64,000 nucleotides of DNA from Bacteroides fragilis NCTC 9343. GTDB taxonomy: Bacteria > Bacteroidota > Bacteroidia > Bacteroidales > Bacteroidaceae. A model generated the notes under the pieces. The model searched no databases, was not told the DNA's origin, and was given only the letters and a program-made list of their open reading frames with translations. The stretch covers positions 992,001 through 1,056,000 of the forward strand of contig NC_003228.3 of assembly GCF_000025985.1 (NCBI RefSeq). Direction: 5' to 3'. Positions 28,292 through 37,984 of the stretch are shown here, piece by piece. Within the stretch, counting starts at the first letter, position 1, and every line of letters begins with the position of its first letter. A program made the position numbers and the translations under genes.

Positions 28292-28855
28292 TCAAAATTT
28301 ATCTTCGTCGTATGAACTTCCACCTCCGGCTGCACCGTCATTTACATCAAATCCTTCGGCATCAAAGTCTTCCATATCGAAGTCCTGGTCACCGTAGAAG
28401 TTTTCATCCAGATCGAGTGAGCCTCCTCCGGCTGCCATCTCTTCGAAATCGACTGTTTGCTTGGGGGCTTCACCCGATTTCTTAGTACATTTAGCACCTT
28501 TTATTTCTTTTCCGGTGATGATTTCGGACAATTCGATGAAGAAACAACGTTCAGTCATGTAATCGAATACGTAAAGCAATTTTTGCTTTTCATCTTCAAT
28601 CAACTCGTTGAGGCGGGTCTCTTTCATAATCCAGCTGTCCATTTCCGGATTATTGTCCATCTCTTCCAGTGTAATTTCTTTTTCTTTTTCCCAGTCATCA
28701 TCACAGATAAAGAAAGAAGTCATCTGGTCGTTTGTATAGTTTGCTGCTTTCAGGATAGCTTCATGAAGATCGAAGAAAGTAGCTTCCGGGTCAATCTGTA
28801 TCTCTCTGACGAAATCGTCAACCTCATCAGATATAATGGTAAATCTGTATATCAT
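28292..28855 (-). CDS. Plasmid pRiA4b ORF-3-like (IS1096 TnpR-like) family protein
   Basis: A 187-residue protein. Residues 1-120 have the pRiA4b ORF-3 family pattern (YRFTIISDEVDDFVREIQI, FFDLHEAILKAANY, TSFFICDDDWEK, LLYVFDY). The C-terminal tail is highly acidic with many glycines and Phe-Asp repeats. Despite the transposon-derived family name, there is no transposon here and the gene sits stably between lpxA and miaA. The function is unknown; the acidic tail suggests a protein- or nucleic-acid-binding partner. The ATG at 28855 begins MIYRFTI, matching the domain start. Confidence 0.82.
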   Translation of the reverse strand: MIYRFTIISDEVDDFVREIQIDPEATFFDLHEAILKAANYTNDQMTSFFICDDDWEKEKEITLEEMDNNPEMDSWIMKETRLNELIEDEKQKLLYVFDYMTERCFFIELSEIITGKEIKGAKCTKKSGEAPKQTVDFEEMAAGGGSLDLDENFYGDQDFDMEDFDAEGFDVNDGAAGGGSSYDEDKF

Positions 28856-28934
28856 AGTTGTTACTGTTTTATTGATGGCGTAAAAGTAATAAAAAACCGA
28901 AAGATTGCAAATAAGATGGCTGGGTTTATTCCAC

Positions 28935-28966
28935 AAAAAAGGAGGATGCTTGGAAAACATCCTCCT
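28935..28966 (-). terminator. Intrinsic terminator of the lpx operon
   Basis: GGAGGATG (28941-28948) pairs perfectly with CATCCTCC (28959-28966). On the minus strand the stem is followed by six T (28935-28940). It lies 23 bases after the lpxA stop. Confidence 0.85.
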
Positions 28967-28988
28967 CTTCTTATTGATTTCTATTTAT

Positions 28989-29756
28989 TTACCTGATAAT
29001 TCCCCGTTCCGAGTTGCGAATAAAATCAACGATGTATTCTATTTCGGGGCTGGCCGGCACTTCTGCTTCAACCTTTGTGAGAGCATCCGAAGTGTTGAGT
29101 CCGCTTTGATAAATGATGCGGTAGGCATTGTGGATATTCTCTATAATCTCGTTCGAAAAACCACGACGACGGAGTCCGATGATGTTGATTCCACTGTAAG
29201 CGATAGGTTCGCGTCCGGCTATGATATACGGAGGAATATCTTTACTGAAACGGCATCCTCCCTGAATCATGACGTATCCGCCTACCCGGCAAAATTGGTG
29301 CATTAACACATTGGCACTGATGATGGCATTGTCATCGATGATGATTTCTCCGGCCATTTTGGTGGAGTTACCAACGATACAACCGTTGCCGATCAATGCA
29401 TCGTGGGCCACATGGACGCCTTCCATCAATAGGTTGTTGTTACCTACAATGGTTCTGCCTTTAGCTGCTGTACCTCGGTTGATGGTCACGTTTTCACGAA
29501 TCAGGTTATTGTCACCTATTTCGGCTGTACTTTCTTCACCTTTGAATTTCAAATCTTGTGGGATTGCTCCGATAACGGCTCCCGGAAAGATTGTATTTCC
29601 GTTACCGATACGTGAACCGTACAGGATGTTGGCATTAGCCATAATTTTATTGTTATCTCCGATGACTACATTTCTATCAATGTACACAAAAGGAGCTATC
29701 TCTACGTTTTCACCGATTTTTGCTTCGGGATGAATATACGCTAAGGGACTTATCAT
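28989..29756 (-). CDS. lpxA: Acyl-ACP--UDP-N-acetylglucosamine O-acyltransferase LpxA
   Basis: A 255-residue left-handed beta-helix protein built of hexapeptide repeats (IGENVEIAPFVYID, IGNGNTIFPGAVIG) with the conserved VAHDALIGNG and a C-terminal helical part (INIIGLRRRGFS). It carries out the first step of lipid A synthesis, transferring a hydroxyacyl chain to UDP-GlcNAc in the cytoplasm. It is the last gene of the lpxD-lpxC/fabZ-lpxA operon and starts 10 bases after the preceding stop. Confidence 0.96.
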   Translation of the reverse strand: MISPLAYIHPEAKIGENVEIAPFVYIDRNVVIGDNNKIMANANILYGSRIGNGNTIFPGAVIGAIPQDLKFKGEESTAEIGDNNLIRENVTINRGTAAKGRTIVGNNNLLMEGVHVAHDALIGNGCIVGNSTKMAGEIIIDDNAIISANVLMHQFCRVGGYVMIQGGCRFSKDIPPYIIAGREPIAYSGINIIGLRRRGFSNEIIENIHNAYRIIYQSGLNTSDALTKVEAEVPASPEIEYIVDFIRNSERGIIR

Positions 29757-29766
29757 GCTTAATAAA

Positions 29767-31152
29767 TTATTTGTTTTTTACTATTTGAGCCATGAATTCG
29801 CATTCACAGACTACTTTTTCACCAACGAAAGCATAGCCTTTCATGGTTGAAATGCCCCGGCGGATAGGAGCCAATAACTCAACACGGAATATCAGGGTAT
29901 CGCCCGGAACTACCTTCTGACGGAACTTCACACCATCGATTTTCATGAAATAAGTAGAATAACGCTCCGGCTCATCTACTGAATTCAGAACGAGTAATCC
30001 GCCGATTTGAGCCATTGCTTCAATTTGCAGTACACCTGGCATCACAGGTTCCTGAGGGAAGTGTCCCTGAAAGAAGGGTTCGTTGGAGGTTACGTTTTTT
30101 ACACCAACAATGTAGTTGGCACCAATTTCGATCACCTTATCTACCAATTGGAATGGATAACGGTGGGGGAGTAGTTCACGGATGCGGTTCACATCCATAA
30201 TCGGAGCACGGTTGCAATCATAGGTAGGCGCCTGTATCTCGTGCAGGCGAATTTCTTTGCGCATCTGACGTGCGAATTTATTATTGATGGTGTGTCCGGG
30301 ACGCGTAGCAATGATTCTTCCTTTAATGGGTTTACCGATCAGAGCAAGATCGCCGATGACATCCAACAATTTATGGCGGGCACATTCGTTGGGCCATACC
30401 AGAGGTTTGTGGTTAATGTATCCCAACAGCTTGGCATCCATGTGAGGGACTCTCATGACATCGGCCAGCTTGTCATAGTTTTCCTGGGACATTTCACGTT
30501 CGTAGATAACGATGGCATTGTCCAGATCGCCACCCTTGATGAGTCCGGCCGACAACAGTGGCTCGATTTCACGGACAAATACAAAGGTACGGCTGGGGGC
30601 AATTTCATCTTTGAACTTCTTCATATCCTCCAGTGTGGCAAACTGGTTGGGGATGATGGTTGAATCGTAAGATACCAATACGTTCAGGCTGAAGTTCTCA
30701 TCAGGAAGTACGATGATAGACGATCCTGTCTCCTCGTCACGGAATTCTATTTTTGATTTGATGATATAGAAATCTTTAACGGCATTTTGTTCTTCGATTC
30801 CTACTTTCTCTATTTCTTGTACATAATATTGTGCACTTCCGTCCAGAATCGGAAATTCCGGTCCGTTGACTTGGATCAGACAGTTATCGATGCCCAAGGC
30901 ATATAGAGCTGCCATTCCATGTTCAACTGTGCTTACTTTTACTCCATTTTTTGACAGCACGGTCCCTCTTGTCGTTTCACCTACATTGTCGGCTACGGCA
31001 TCGATAATGGGTTGCCCTTCCAGATCCGTACGCTGTATTTTGTAGCCATGGTTATCCGGGGCGGGGTTAAACGTAACAGTCAGGTCAAGTCCAGTGTGAA
31101 GACCTTTTCCTCTCAGTGAAAAGCTCTCTTTCAGAGTTTTTTGTTTCAGCAT
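29767..31152 (-). CDS. lpxC: Bifunctional LpxC deacetylase/FabZ dehydratase
   Basis: A 461-residue fusion. The N-terminal about 305 residues are LpxC, with zinc-ligand motifs STVEHGMAAL and HKLLDVIGD; it deacetylates UDP-3-acyl-GlcNAc, the committed step of lipid A synthesis. The C-terminal about 145 residues are FabZ, (3R)-hydroxyacyl-ACP dehydratase, with LLPHRYPFQLVDK and GHFPQEPVMPGVLQIEA. The fusion is typical of Bacteroidetes and links lipid A to fatty acid synthesis at the hydroxyacyl-ACP branch point. Confidence 0.96.
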   Translation of the reverse strand: MLKQKTLKESFSLRGKGLHTGLDLTVTFNPAPDNHGYKIQRTDLEGQPIIDAVADNVGETTRGTVLSKNGVKVSTVEHGMAALYALGIDNCLIQVNGPEFPILDGSAQYYVQEIEKVGIEEQNAVKDFYIIKSKIEFRDEETGSSIIVLPDENFSLNVLVSYDSTIIPNQFATLEDMKKFKDEIAPSRTFVFVREIEPLLSAGLIKGGDLDNAIVIYEREMSQENYDKLADVMRVPHMDAKLLGYINHKPLVWPNECARHKLLDVIGDLALIGKPIKGRIIATRPGHTINNKFARQMRKEIRLHEIQAPTYDCNRAPIMDVNRIRELLPHRYPFQLVDKVIEIGANYIVGVKNVTSNEPFFQGHFPQEPVMPGVLQIEAMAQIGGLLVLNSVDEPERYSTYFMKIDGVKFRQKVVPGDTLIFRVELLAPIRRGISTMKGYAFVGEKVVCECEFMAQIVKNK

Positions 31153-31155
31153 TGG

Positions 31156-32196
31156 TTACTTATTTAATTGTTGTTTTAATTCTTCTATTTCTTTGCGGAG
31201 ATTGCGTAACTCAATCTGCATCTCCGGAAGGCTTTTTTGTACAATGGATGCTTTGAAAAATTGTTTTAGCTCCATAGGGGGAGTTCCGATAAGTTGGCTA
31301 CCGGATTTTATATTTCCGGGAACACCCGATTGGGCTCCCAGATTCACTTGGTTGCCTATTTTGAGATGTCCGGCAATGCCTACTTGTCCGCCGAACATAC
31401 ACCATTCGCCTACCTTGGTAGAACCTGCGATGCCCACTTGGGCAGCCATGACGGTATGCGAACCTATTTCATCGTTGTGGGCTATCTGGACCAGATTGTC
31501 CAACTTTACTCCGCTATGAATAACGGTTGCTCCCATGGTTGCACGGTCGATGCAAGTATTGGCGCCGACTTCTACATTGTCTTCCAGGATAACAATACCG
31601 ATTTGGGGAATTTTTTCGTATCCTTGTGGGGTAGGGGCAAAACCGAAACCGTCTGCTCCGATCACGCATCCCGCATGCAGAATACAGTTATTACCTACCC
31701 GGCAATCATGGTATACAGTCGAGTTGGCGTACAAGATACAATTGCTGCCTATCTTGGCACCACCTCCCACAGTGGCATGCGGATGAATCACTGTGTTGTC
31801 TCCTACTTCCGCATGATCACCGATGCAAGCGAAAGGAGCTATATATACGTCTTTTCCTATTTTAGCGGTTTCCGCTACATAGGCACGTTCGTCAATACCG
31901 GTTCTTTTGGGTTTGCTCATTTCATACAGATTGAGCAACTTGGCAAGGCTCTCGTAAGCATTGTCTACTTTGATTAACGTTGCTTTTACTTCTTGTTCGG
32001 GAGTAAAATCTTTGTTCACCAACACAATGCTAGCTTTAGTCTCATATATATAAGGTGTATATTTCGGATTGGAAAGGAAAGAGATAGCGCCTGGTATTCC
32101 TTCTTCTATCTTTGCGAATGTATGTACAGTAGCGTTTTCGTCACCTATAATTTCCCCTTGGATAAATGCTGCAATTTGCTTAGCCGAGAACTCCAT
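31156..32196 (-). CDS. lpxD: UDP-3-O-acylglucosamine N-acyltransferase LpxD
   Basis: A 346-residue protein with an N-terminal uridine-binding domain (about 1-105), then hexapeptide repeats ([28 protein letters not shown]) including the conserved [10 protein letters not shown] active-site histidine, and a C-terminal coiled helix. It adds the second acyl chain in lipid A synthesis. It is followed by lpxC/fabZ after 3 bases. Confidence 0.96.
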   Translation of the reverse strand: MEFSAKQIAAFIQGEIIGDENATVHTFAKIEEGIPGAISFLSNPKYTPYIYETKASIVLVNKDFTPEQEVKATLIKVDNAYESLAKLLNLYEMSKPKRTGIDERAYVAETAKIGKDVYIAPFACIGDHAEVGDNTVIHPHATVGGGAKIGSNCILYANSTVYHDCRVGNNCILHAGCVIGADGFGFAPTPQGYEKIPQIGIVILEDNVEVGANTCIDRATMGATVIHSGVKLDNLVQIAHNDEIGSHTVMAAQVGIAGSTKVGEWCMFGGQVGIAGHLKIGNQVNLGAQSGVPGNIKSGSQLIGTPPMELKQFFKASIVQKSLPEMQIELRNLRKEIEELKQQLNK

Positions 32197-32278
32197 AATC
32201 TTACTTTAAAATTTAATTAGTACGCAAATAACGGACTTTTTTTTTATATATCCTTACTCTTTGATGAATATTTTATAC

Positions 32279-33508
32279 TTATCTATCCCAACGCAAGTAG
32301 CAGATATAGTATTTCTTTACCTTTTTAGAGAGCAATGAAATGTTTAGCATGTCCGATGCTTCTGCAATATTTTTTATTGTTCCGTCCTTATAAATAATAT
32401 CAATGCTGTCATCAGCCGAATCATACATGTTCTTTTCGATACTGGGGGTAGAGACAAAATAGTCCGCTTCGGAAAGAGTAATGCCTAATTGTCGGCTGAT
32501 CAGTAAAGTCAATTCTTTTTTTCGTTCTTCACTAATAGGTTCGGAGCATATCTCCACCTTGAAGATGTTGCGATTAATCATACCCAGGCTTAATGTAGAT
32601 AAAACCTTATCCGTGTGGGTACTCCATACCTTTAAAGCTGTCCAGATGTCATTATCGTCCAATTGAATAAAGTTCTCCAGACAGTCCGGGTTATTGTAAA
32701 ACACTTCCGGATCGATGTGATTATACAGAAAAAATTTCAATGCCGGTGAAGCAAATAATTCGACTCCTTTCGAAGCGAGTTCTTTGGCACGTAACAGGGC
32801 ACTGATCAACATTCGTTCATAAGCTACCGATGTTTTGTGCAGATAAACCTGCCAATACATCAATCGCCTTGCAGTCAGGAAATTTTCTATGGAATAGATT
32901 CCTTTGGATTCCACTACCAGATGATCGTCTGCCACATCAAGCATTTTGATGATACGGGCCGAACCGATGTTTCCTTCCGAGACTCCGGTGTAGAAGCTAT
33001 CACGACGCAGGTAATCTAAACGGTCCATGTCCAGTTGTCCGCTTACTAACTGATGTAAGAAACGTTTGGGATATTCATCTTTGAATATCTGGATAGCCAA
33101 ACTCAGCTGTCCGTTCATCTCCCTGTTCATCCGCTCCATCAGCATCAAAGAGATTTCTTCGTGAGATACTCCTTTGACAATGGTATCTTCAAGTACATGC
33201 GAGAAAGGACCGTGACCGATGTCGTGCAACAGGATGGCTGCCTGTACGGCTTCGGCTTCACTGTCGAATATAAAGTTACCTTTGGAAGCCAGTTGTGTGA
33301 TGGCCTCGCTCATCAGGTAGAAGGCACCCAGAGAGTGTTGAAAGCGGGTATGCTGTGCACCGGGATAAACAACAGACGAAAGTCCTACTTGCTTGATGCG
33401 GTTTAAGCGCTGCAAAAGGGGATGCCGTACGATGTCGTACAGCAACCCCTTTGGTATGTTGATAAACCCGAATACCGGATCATTGATAATCTTCCGTTCG
33501 TGAGGCAT
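32279..33508 (-). CDS. HD-domain phosphohydrolase (dGTPase-like)
   Basis: A 409-residue cytoplasmic protein with the HD motif AAILLHDIGHGPFSHVLE and the RLNRIKQVG, QHTRFQHSLG segments typical of dGTP triphosphohydrolase-like HD proteins (YwfO type). The likely substrate is a nucleotide, but specificity cannot be told. Its ATG shares one base with the pyrF stop (TAATG), so translation is coupled. It precedes lpxD after 82 bases. Confidence 0.9.
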   Translation of the reverse strand: MPHERKIINDPVFGFINIPKGLLYDIVRHPLLQRLNRIKQVGLSSVVYPGAQHTRFQHSLGAFYLMSEAITQLASKGNFIFDSEAEAVQAAILLHDIGHGPFSHVLEDTIVKGVSHEEISLMLMERMNREMNGQLSLAIQIFKDEYPKRFLHQLVSGQLDMDRLDYLRRDSFYTGVSEGNIGSARIIKMLDVADDHLVVESKGIYSIENFLTARRLMYWQVYLHKTSVAYERMLISALLRAKELASKGVELFASPALKFFLYNHIDPEVFYNNPDCLENFIQLDDNDIWTALKVWSTHTDKVLSTLSLGMINRNIFKVEICSEPISEERKKELTLLISRQLGITLSEADYFVSTPSIEKNMYDSADDSIDIIYKDGTIKNIAEASDMLNISLLSKKVKKYYICYLRWDR

Positions 33509-34332
33509 TATAAAATAGCTTTCAGCTGTTCTGCCATTTGCTCTTGCACTTCTTTGGCAGCAGCACGGGCGGCAGCGGCAAAATTCTCTGTTTTATCTAC
33601 ATAAATAATTCCGCGAGAGGAATTCACAATAAGTCCACAGGTGCTGTTCATACCATATTTGCATACTTCTTCGAGAGAACCTCCCTGAGCACCGATACCC
33701 GGGACCAAGAGGAAGTGATTGGGGACAATTTTACGAATATCTTCGAAAGCACGTCCCTGAGTGGCACCTACTACATACATCATTTGTTCGTCGTTAGCCC
33801 ATTCCTGTGATTTTTTTAGCACTTTTTCGAACAGACGTTCGCCGTTGGCATCTTCTGTCAGCTGGAAGTCATGAGAACCTTTATTTGAAGTCAGTGCCAG
33901 CAAGATTACCCACTTGCCTTCATAAGACAGGAATGGAGTAACGCTGTCTTCTCCCATATAAGGAGCTACAGTGACAGAGTCGATGTCCAGTTCCTCGAAG
34001 AAAGTACGGGCATACATTGCTGAGGTATTGCCTATGTCACCACGTTTGGCATCGGCGATGATAAACTGATCGGGATAATTCTCCTTGATGTAGTTCACGG
34101 TCTTTTCAAAAGCGATCCATCCTTTTACACCCATACTTTCGTAGAAGGCCAGATTGGGTTTATAAGCGATGCAATAGTCAGCCGTTGCATCGACAATTGC
34201 TTTATTGAAAGCGAAGATGGGATCCGGATCATCCAACAGGTGATCGGGTATCTTCTTGATATCTGTGTCAAGTCCTACGCAAAGAAATGATTTTTTGCGT
34301 TTGATGTTTTCAAATAATGATTGCTTGTTCAT
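33508..34332 (-). CDS. pyrF: Orotidine 5'-phosphate decarboxylase (type 2)
   Basis: A 274-residue enzyme with FLCVGLDTD at the start and the catalytic [12 protein letters not shown] motif of the longer subfamily-2 decarboxylases. It makes UMP from OMP, the last step of de novo pyrimidine synthesis. Later motifs are VVGATQG and [11 protein letters not shown] for phosphate binding. It lies 48 bases downstream of prfA and overlaps the HD gene by one base. Confidence 0.95.
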   Translation of the reverse strand: MNKQSLFENIKRKKSFLCVGLDTDIKKIPDHLLDDPDPIFAFNKAIVDATADYCIAYKPNLAFYESMGVKGWIAFEKTVNYIKENYPDQFIIADAKRGDIGNTSAMYARTFFEELDIDSVTVAPYMGEDSVTPFLSYEGKWVILLALTSNKGSHDFQLTEDANGERLFEKVLKKSQEWANDEQMMYVVGATQGRAFEDIRKIVPNHFLLVPGIGAQGGSLEEVCKYGMNSTCGLIVNSSRGIIYVDKTENFAAAARAAAKEVQEQMAEQLKAIL

Positions 34333-34380
34333 CTTTACTTAATTTACAAATTTACGATTTACAATTGAAGTAACCGTCCG

Positions 34381-35493
34381 TTACAATTCACTCTCTTTCA
34401 AGCGCTCCGCATTTTCGGCCACAGTCAGTTTATCGATACATTCCTGAATATCGCCGTCCATAAAGGCAGCCAGGTTATAAATGGTATAGTTGATGCGGTG
34501 GTCGGTGATGCGTCCCTGCGGATAATTATAAGTGCGGATTTTAGCCGAACGGTCACCTGTCGAAACCATTGTTTTACGCTTTGAAGCAATATCGTCGATA
34601 TACTTCTGATGTTCCTTGTCATAGATAAACGTACGGAGGCGTGCCAGGGCGCGCTCTTTGTTTTTCGGTTGGTCGCGGGTTTCGGTACATTCAATTAAGA
34701 TCTCTTCTGCTACTCCTGTATTCGGATTCTTCCAAATGTAGCGCAAACGGACACCCGATTCAACCTTGTTGACGTTCTGTCCACCTGCACCTCCGGAACG
34801 GAAAGTATCCCATTTGATTTCACCTTCGTTGATCACTACATCGAACTCTTCGGCTTCGGGTAGTACGGCTACCGAGGCTGCCGAAGTGTGTACACGTCCC
34901 TGGGTCTCTGTTGCAGGTACTCGTTGAACACGGTGTACTCCCGATTCGTATTTTAGTGTACCGTATACATTATCGCCTGTAACGCTGCAAATGATCTCCT
35001 TATATCCGCCGGCAGCGCCTTCATTGGCACTGGATACTTCCATTTTCCAACCTTTCGTTTCACAGAATTTGGCGTACATCCGGAAAAGGTCGCCTGCGAA
35101 GATCGCAGCTTCATCACCACCTGTACCGCCACGTATTTCAAGAATGGCATTCTTACCATCCTGAGGGTCGGCCGGTACCAGTAATAATTTGATTTCCTCT
35201 TCCAATACAGGGAGACGCTCCTGGCTGTTGTCCATTTCCTCTTTTGCCATTTCTCTCATATCAGCATCCGATTCGTTTGAGAGAATATCTTTAGCTTCTT
35301 CGATGTTAGCCAGTAGTTGCATGTATTCTTTACGGGCTTTCATCAAGTCGTCCAGCTCCTTGTATTCTTTGGTCAGTTTTACGTATCGTTTCTGGTCGGC
35401 AATCACTGCCGGGTCAGTAATAAGGGTAGACACCTCTTCGAAACGGGCTACAAGGCCGTCGAGCTTTTCTAATATACTATTGTTGTCTGCCAT
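34381..35493 (-). CDS. prfA: Peptide chain release factor 1
   Basis: A 370-residue protein with the peptidyl-tRNA hydrolysis motif GGQ (237-239, in RSGGAGGQNVNK) and the codon-recognition PAT motif in VQRVPATETQGR, which marks RF1 (UAA/UAG) rather than RF2 (SPF). Size and order are normal. No hemK/prmC follows; the next gene is pyrF. Confidence 0.96.
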   Translation of the reverse strand: MADNNSILEKLDGLVARFEEVSTLITDPAVIADQKRYVKLTKEYKELDDLMKARKEYMQLLANIEEAKDILSNESDADMREMAKEEMDNSQERLPVLEEEIKLLLVPADPQDGKNAILEIRGGTGGDEAAIFAGDLFRMYAKFCETKGWKMEVSSANEGAAGGYKEIICSVTGDNVYGTLKYESGVHRVQRVPATETQGRVHTSAASVAVLPEAEEFDVVINEGEIKWDTFRSGGAGGQNVNKVESGVRLRYIWKNPNTGVAEEILIECTETRDQPKNKERALARLRTFIYDKEHQKYIDDIASKRKTMVSTGDRSAKIRTYNYPQGRITDHRINYTIYNLAAFMDGDIQECIDKLTVAENAERLKESEL

Positions 35494-35556
35494 CTATTTC
35501 TTTTTCTTCTATTTCTCTGGGATTTGTGATTTTACAGATCGATTCTTTCCTATACA

Positions 35557-36723
35557 TTAATATCTGAATTCACCGAATTCACTTTTGATAATCAGTTCTT
35601 TTTTATCACTCTCTTCAATACGTCCCACAATTTGTGCCGGGATACCGAAGGAGTCACTGATGGCGATCACTTCGGCTGCATGTTCCGGAGAGAGATATAC
35701 TTCGAGGCGGTGTCCCATGTTGAATACCTTATACATTTCAGCCCAGTCGGTACCGCTTTGTTCCTGAATGGTTCTGAACAATGGAGGTACAGGGAAAAGG
35801 TTATCTTTGACTACACGTACGTCGCCTACAAAGTGCAATACTTTCGTTTGTGCCCCACCTGAACAGTGCACCATTCCGTGAATCTCGGGACGCAGTGCAT
35901 CAAGCAATTTTTTCACTACCGGTGCGTAGGTGCGGGTAGGAGAGAGTACGAGTTTTCCGGCATCGATCGGAGATCCTTCTACTGTATCTGTCAGTTTTAG
36001 TCCGCCCGAATAAACCAGTTCCTCAGGTACTGCGGCGTCATAGCTTTCGGGATATTTCTCAGCCAGATACTTGGCGAATACATCATGACGGGCGGAAGTC
36101 AGTCCATTGCTGCCCATACCGCCATTATATTCTTTTTCATAAGTGGCCTGTCCATGAGAGGCAAGTCCCACAATGACATCTCCCGGACGGATATTGGCAT
36201 TGTTGATAATATCTGCACGTTTCATGCGGCATGTCACTGTACTGTCTACGATAATAGTGCGGACGAGATCACCTACATCGGCTGTTTCACCTCCGGTGGC
36301 ATATACGCCTACTCCCATTTCACGAAGTTCGGCCAGCAATTCGTCTGTTCCGTTAATGATGGCAGAAATTACTTCTCCGGGGATAAGCAACTTGTTACGT
36401 CCGATAGTAGAGGATACAAGAATATTGTCAACGGCACCCACACAAAGCAGGTCGTCTATGTTCATGATCAGTGCATCTTGTGCAATACCCTTCCAAACGG
36501 AGAGATCTCCCGTTTCTTTCCAATACATATAGGCCAGGCTCGATTTGGTTCCTGCACCATCAGCATGCATGATATTACAATATTCAGGGTCCCCACCCAA
36601 AATATCAGGGATTATTTTACAGAATGCTTGTGGAAAAATTCCTTTGTCGATGTTCTTGATGGCATTGTGCACATCTTCTTTTGATGCGCTGACGCCTCGC
36701 ATCATGTATCGTTGATTACTCAT
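35557..36723 (-). CDS. purM: Phosphoribosylformylglycinamidine cyclo-ligase (AIR synthase)
   Basis: A 388-residue protein of the AIR synthase family: HADGAGTKSSLAY, the DALIMNIDDLLCVGA region and GGETADVGD match PurM. It closes the imidazole ring in purine synthesis, using ATP. It is longer than the E. coli enzyme (about 345 residues), as seen in Bacteroidetes. It has its own promoter upstream and may be transcribed with prfA, 63 bases downstream. Confidence 0.9.
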   Translation of the reverse strand: MSNQRYMMRGVSASKEDVHNAIKNIDKGIFPQAFCKIIPDILGGDPEYCNIMHADGAGTKSSLAYMYWKETGDLSVWKGIAQDALIMNIDDLLCVGAVDNILVSSTIGRNKLLIPGEVISAIINGTDELLAELREMGVGVYATGGETADVGDLVRTIIVDSTVTCRMKRADIINNANIRPGDVIVGLASHGQATYEKEYNGGMGSNGLTSARHDVFAKYLAEKYPESYDAAVPEELVYSGGLKLTDTVEGSPIDAGKLVLSPTRTYAPVVKKLLDALRPEIHGMVHCSGGAQTKVLHFVGDVRVVKDNLFPVPPLFRTIQEQSGTDWAEMYKVFNMGHRLEVYLSPEHAAEVIAISDSFGIPAQIVGRIEESDKKELIIKSEFGEFRY

Positions 36724-36750
36724 GAGTTATTTGGATTTTGTATACAACGG

Positions 36751-36785
36751 CAAAAGTACAGCTTTTTTTCCTTATAGCCAACAAA
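36751..36785 (-). promoter_or_regulatory. Promoter of purM
   Basis: On the minus strand TACTTTTG (36751-36758) fits the -7 consensus, and TTG occurs 20 bases upstream as a likely -33. It lies about 28 bases before the purM ATG. Confidence 0.55.
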
Positions 36786-37125
36786 TTGGAGGATATAACG
36801 ATCCGGTAATATGATGGGGGAGAGGGTTCATTCTTTAATTTGAAGTTTGAAATGAAAAGTTTAAAAGAATTTTGTGTACCGTTTCTGAATTGTTTGTGGG
36901 GAAAGGAAGCTCTTTCGACGATTCTTTGTTTTGACGGTTAAAGATGGACTTTAGTTGCCGCCTGAAATAGATTTTCTACCGCTGCTTTAGGAATATAGAC
37001 AAAAAAATATTTTGTTTTGTAATTAATATCCTGAGTGGATGCCACTTTTCTATCAAAATTGTATGTCACGAAAATGACTGGGCCTGAAATGGGTTTTAAG
37101 AGAAATATGAAGAATGTGGGAATGT
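36786..37125. other. Intergenic region, no gene seen
   Basis: A/T-rich, without convincing coding sequence. A 77-codon minus-strand frame (36938-37171) lacks protein-like composition and runs into the hairpin at 37126-37186, so I do not call it. Confidence 0.4.
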
Positions 37126-37186
37126 AAAAATCCCCTGACTCTTGCCTTGTATCGTGATCGACTAAGGCCAAAGCAGGGGGATTTTT
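37126..37186. terminator. Large hairpin downstream of lemA
   Basis: AAAAATCCCCTG (37126-37137) pairs with CAGGGGGATTTTT (37174-37186), and an inner GCCTT/AAGGC stem sits in the loop. T-runs lie on both strands, so it can act in either direction. It follows lemA by about 120 bases. Confidence 0.65.
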
Positions 37187-37308
37187 ATATCGGAACTTGC
37201 AAATAATAAGTAATGCTGTCTCGTTTTTCTATTTGAAGACAATCTCCTTTTTGGGGTAAGATCGTGCATTAACAATCATTGCCGGTGAGAAAAAATGTGT
37301 GTGACCGA

Positions 37309-37890
37309 TCAGAATTTTACTTCCGGTGCTTTTTCCGTTCCTTCGGCGGCTTCGAAATAGGTACGTTTCTCGAAGCCGAATACAGAAGCAAAGATGCTTT
37401 TGGGGAAACGGCGGATAGATGTATTGTATGCTTGTGCAGCATCGTTAAAGTTTTTGCGGGCAACGTTGATCCGGTTTTCTGTACCTTCCAGTTGTGCTTG
37501 TAACTCAAGGAAATTTTGATTAGCTTTCAGGTCCGGATAATTTTCGGTAATGGCAAGCAGCTTGCCCAATGCGGATGTGACGGCTCCCTGTGCTTTCTGA
37601 TATTCGGCTAACTTCTCCGGAGTGAGATCGTTGGCATCTACTTTGATCTGGGTAGCTTTACTACGAGCCTCTACAACTCCTTCGAGAGTCTCTTTTTCGT
37701 GCGAAGCATATCCTTTAACCGTGTTGACCAGATTGGGGATCAGATCTGCACGGCGCTGATATTGTGTCTCTACGTTAGCCCACTGGCTACTTACATTCTC
37801 GTCCATGGATACCAGTCCGTTATAGGCACTGATAGCCCAGATAATGATAACTGCCACTACGGCAATAAGGATAATAACTGACTTTTTCAT
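37309..37890 (-). CDS. lemA: LemA family protein
   Basis: A 193-residue protein with one N-terminal membrane helix (VIILIAVVAVIIIWAI) and the family pattern YNGLVSMDENVSSQWANVETQYQRRADLIPNLVNTVKG. The rest is helical. LemA is an envelope protein of unknown function often encoded beside TPM-domain proteins, as here (95 bases downstream of the TPM gene). The ATG at 37890 is used because an upstream extension would overlap the TPM gene. Confidence 0.92.
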   Translation of the reverse strand: MKKSVIILIAVVAVIIIWAISAYNGLVSMDENVSSQWANVETQYQRRADLIPNLVNTVKGYASHEKETLEGVVEARSKATQIKVDANDLTPEKLAEYQKAQGAVTSALGKLLAITENYPDLKANQNFLELQAQLEGTENRINVARKNFNDAAQAYNTSIRRFPKSIFASVFGFEKRTYFEAAEGTEKAPEVKF

Positions 37891-37984
37891 ATTGTTTCTT
37901 TTTGTATTACTGATTAATGACTCATGCAAATCAGAGGGAGCAAAAACTTTAATTCCGGATTCGCATATTTTATGGATTGATTTT

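Noticed and set aside
36938..37171. 77-codon minus-strand frame
   Set aside because: Composition is not protein-like, the product resembles no family, and it runs into the terminator-like hairpin at 37126-37186.
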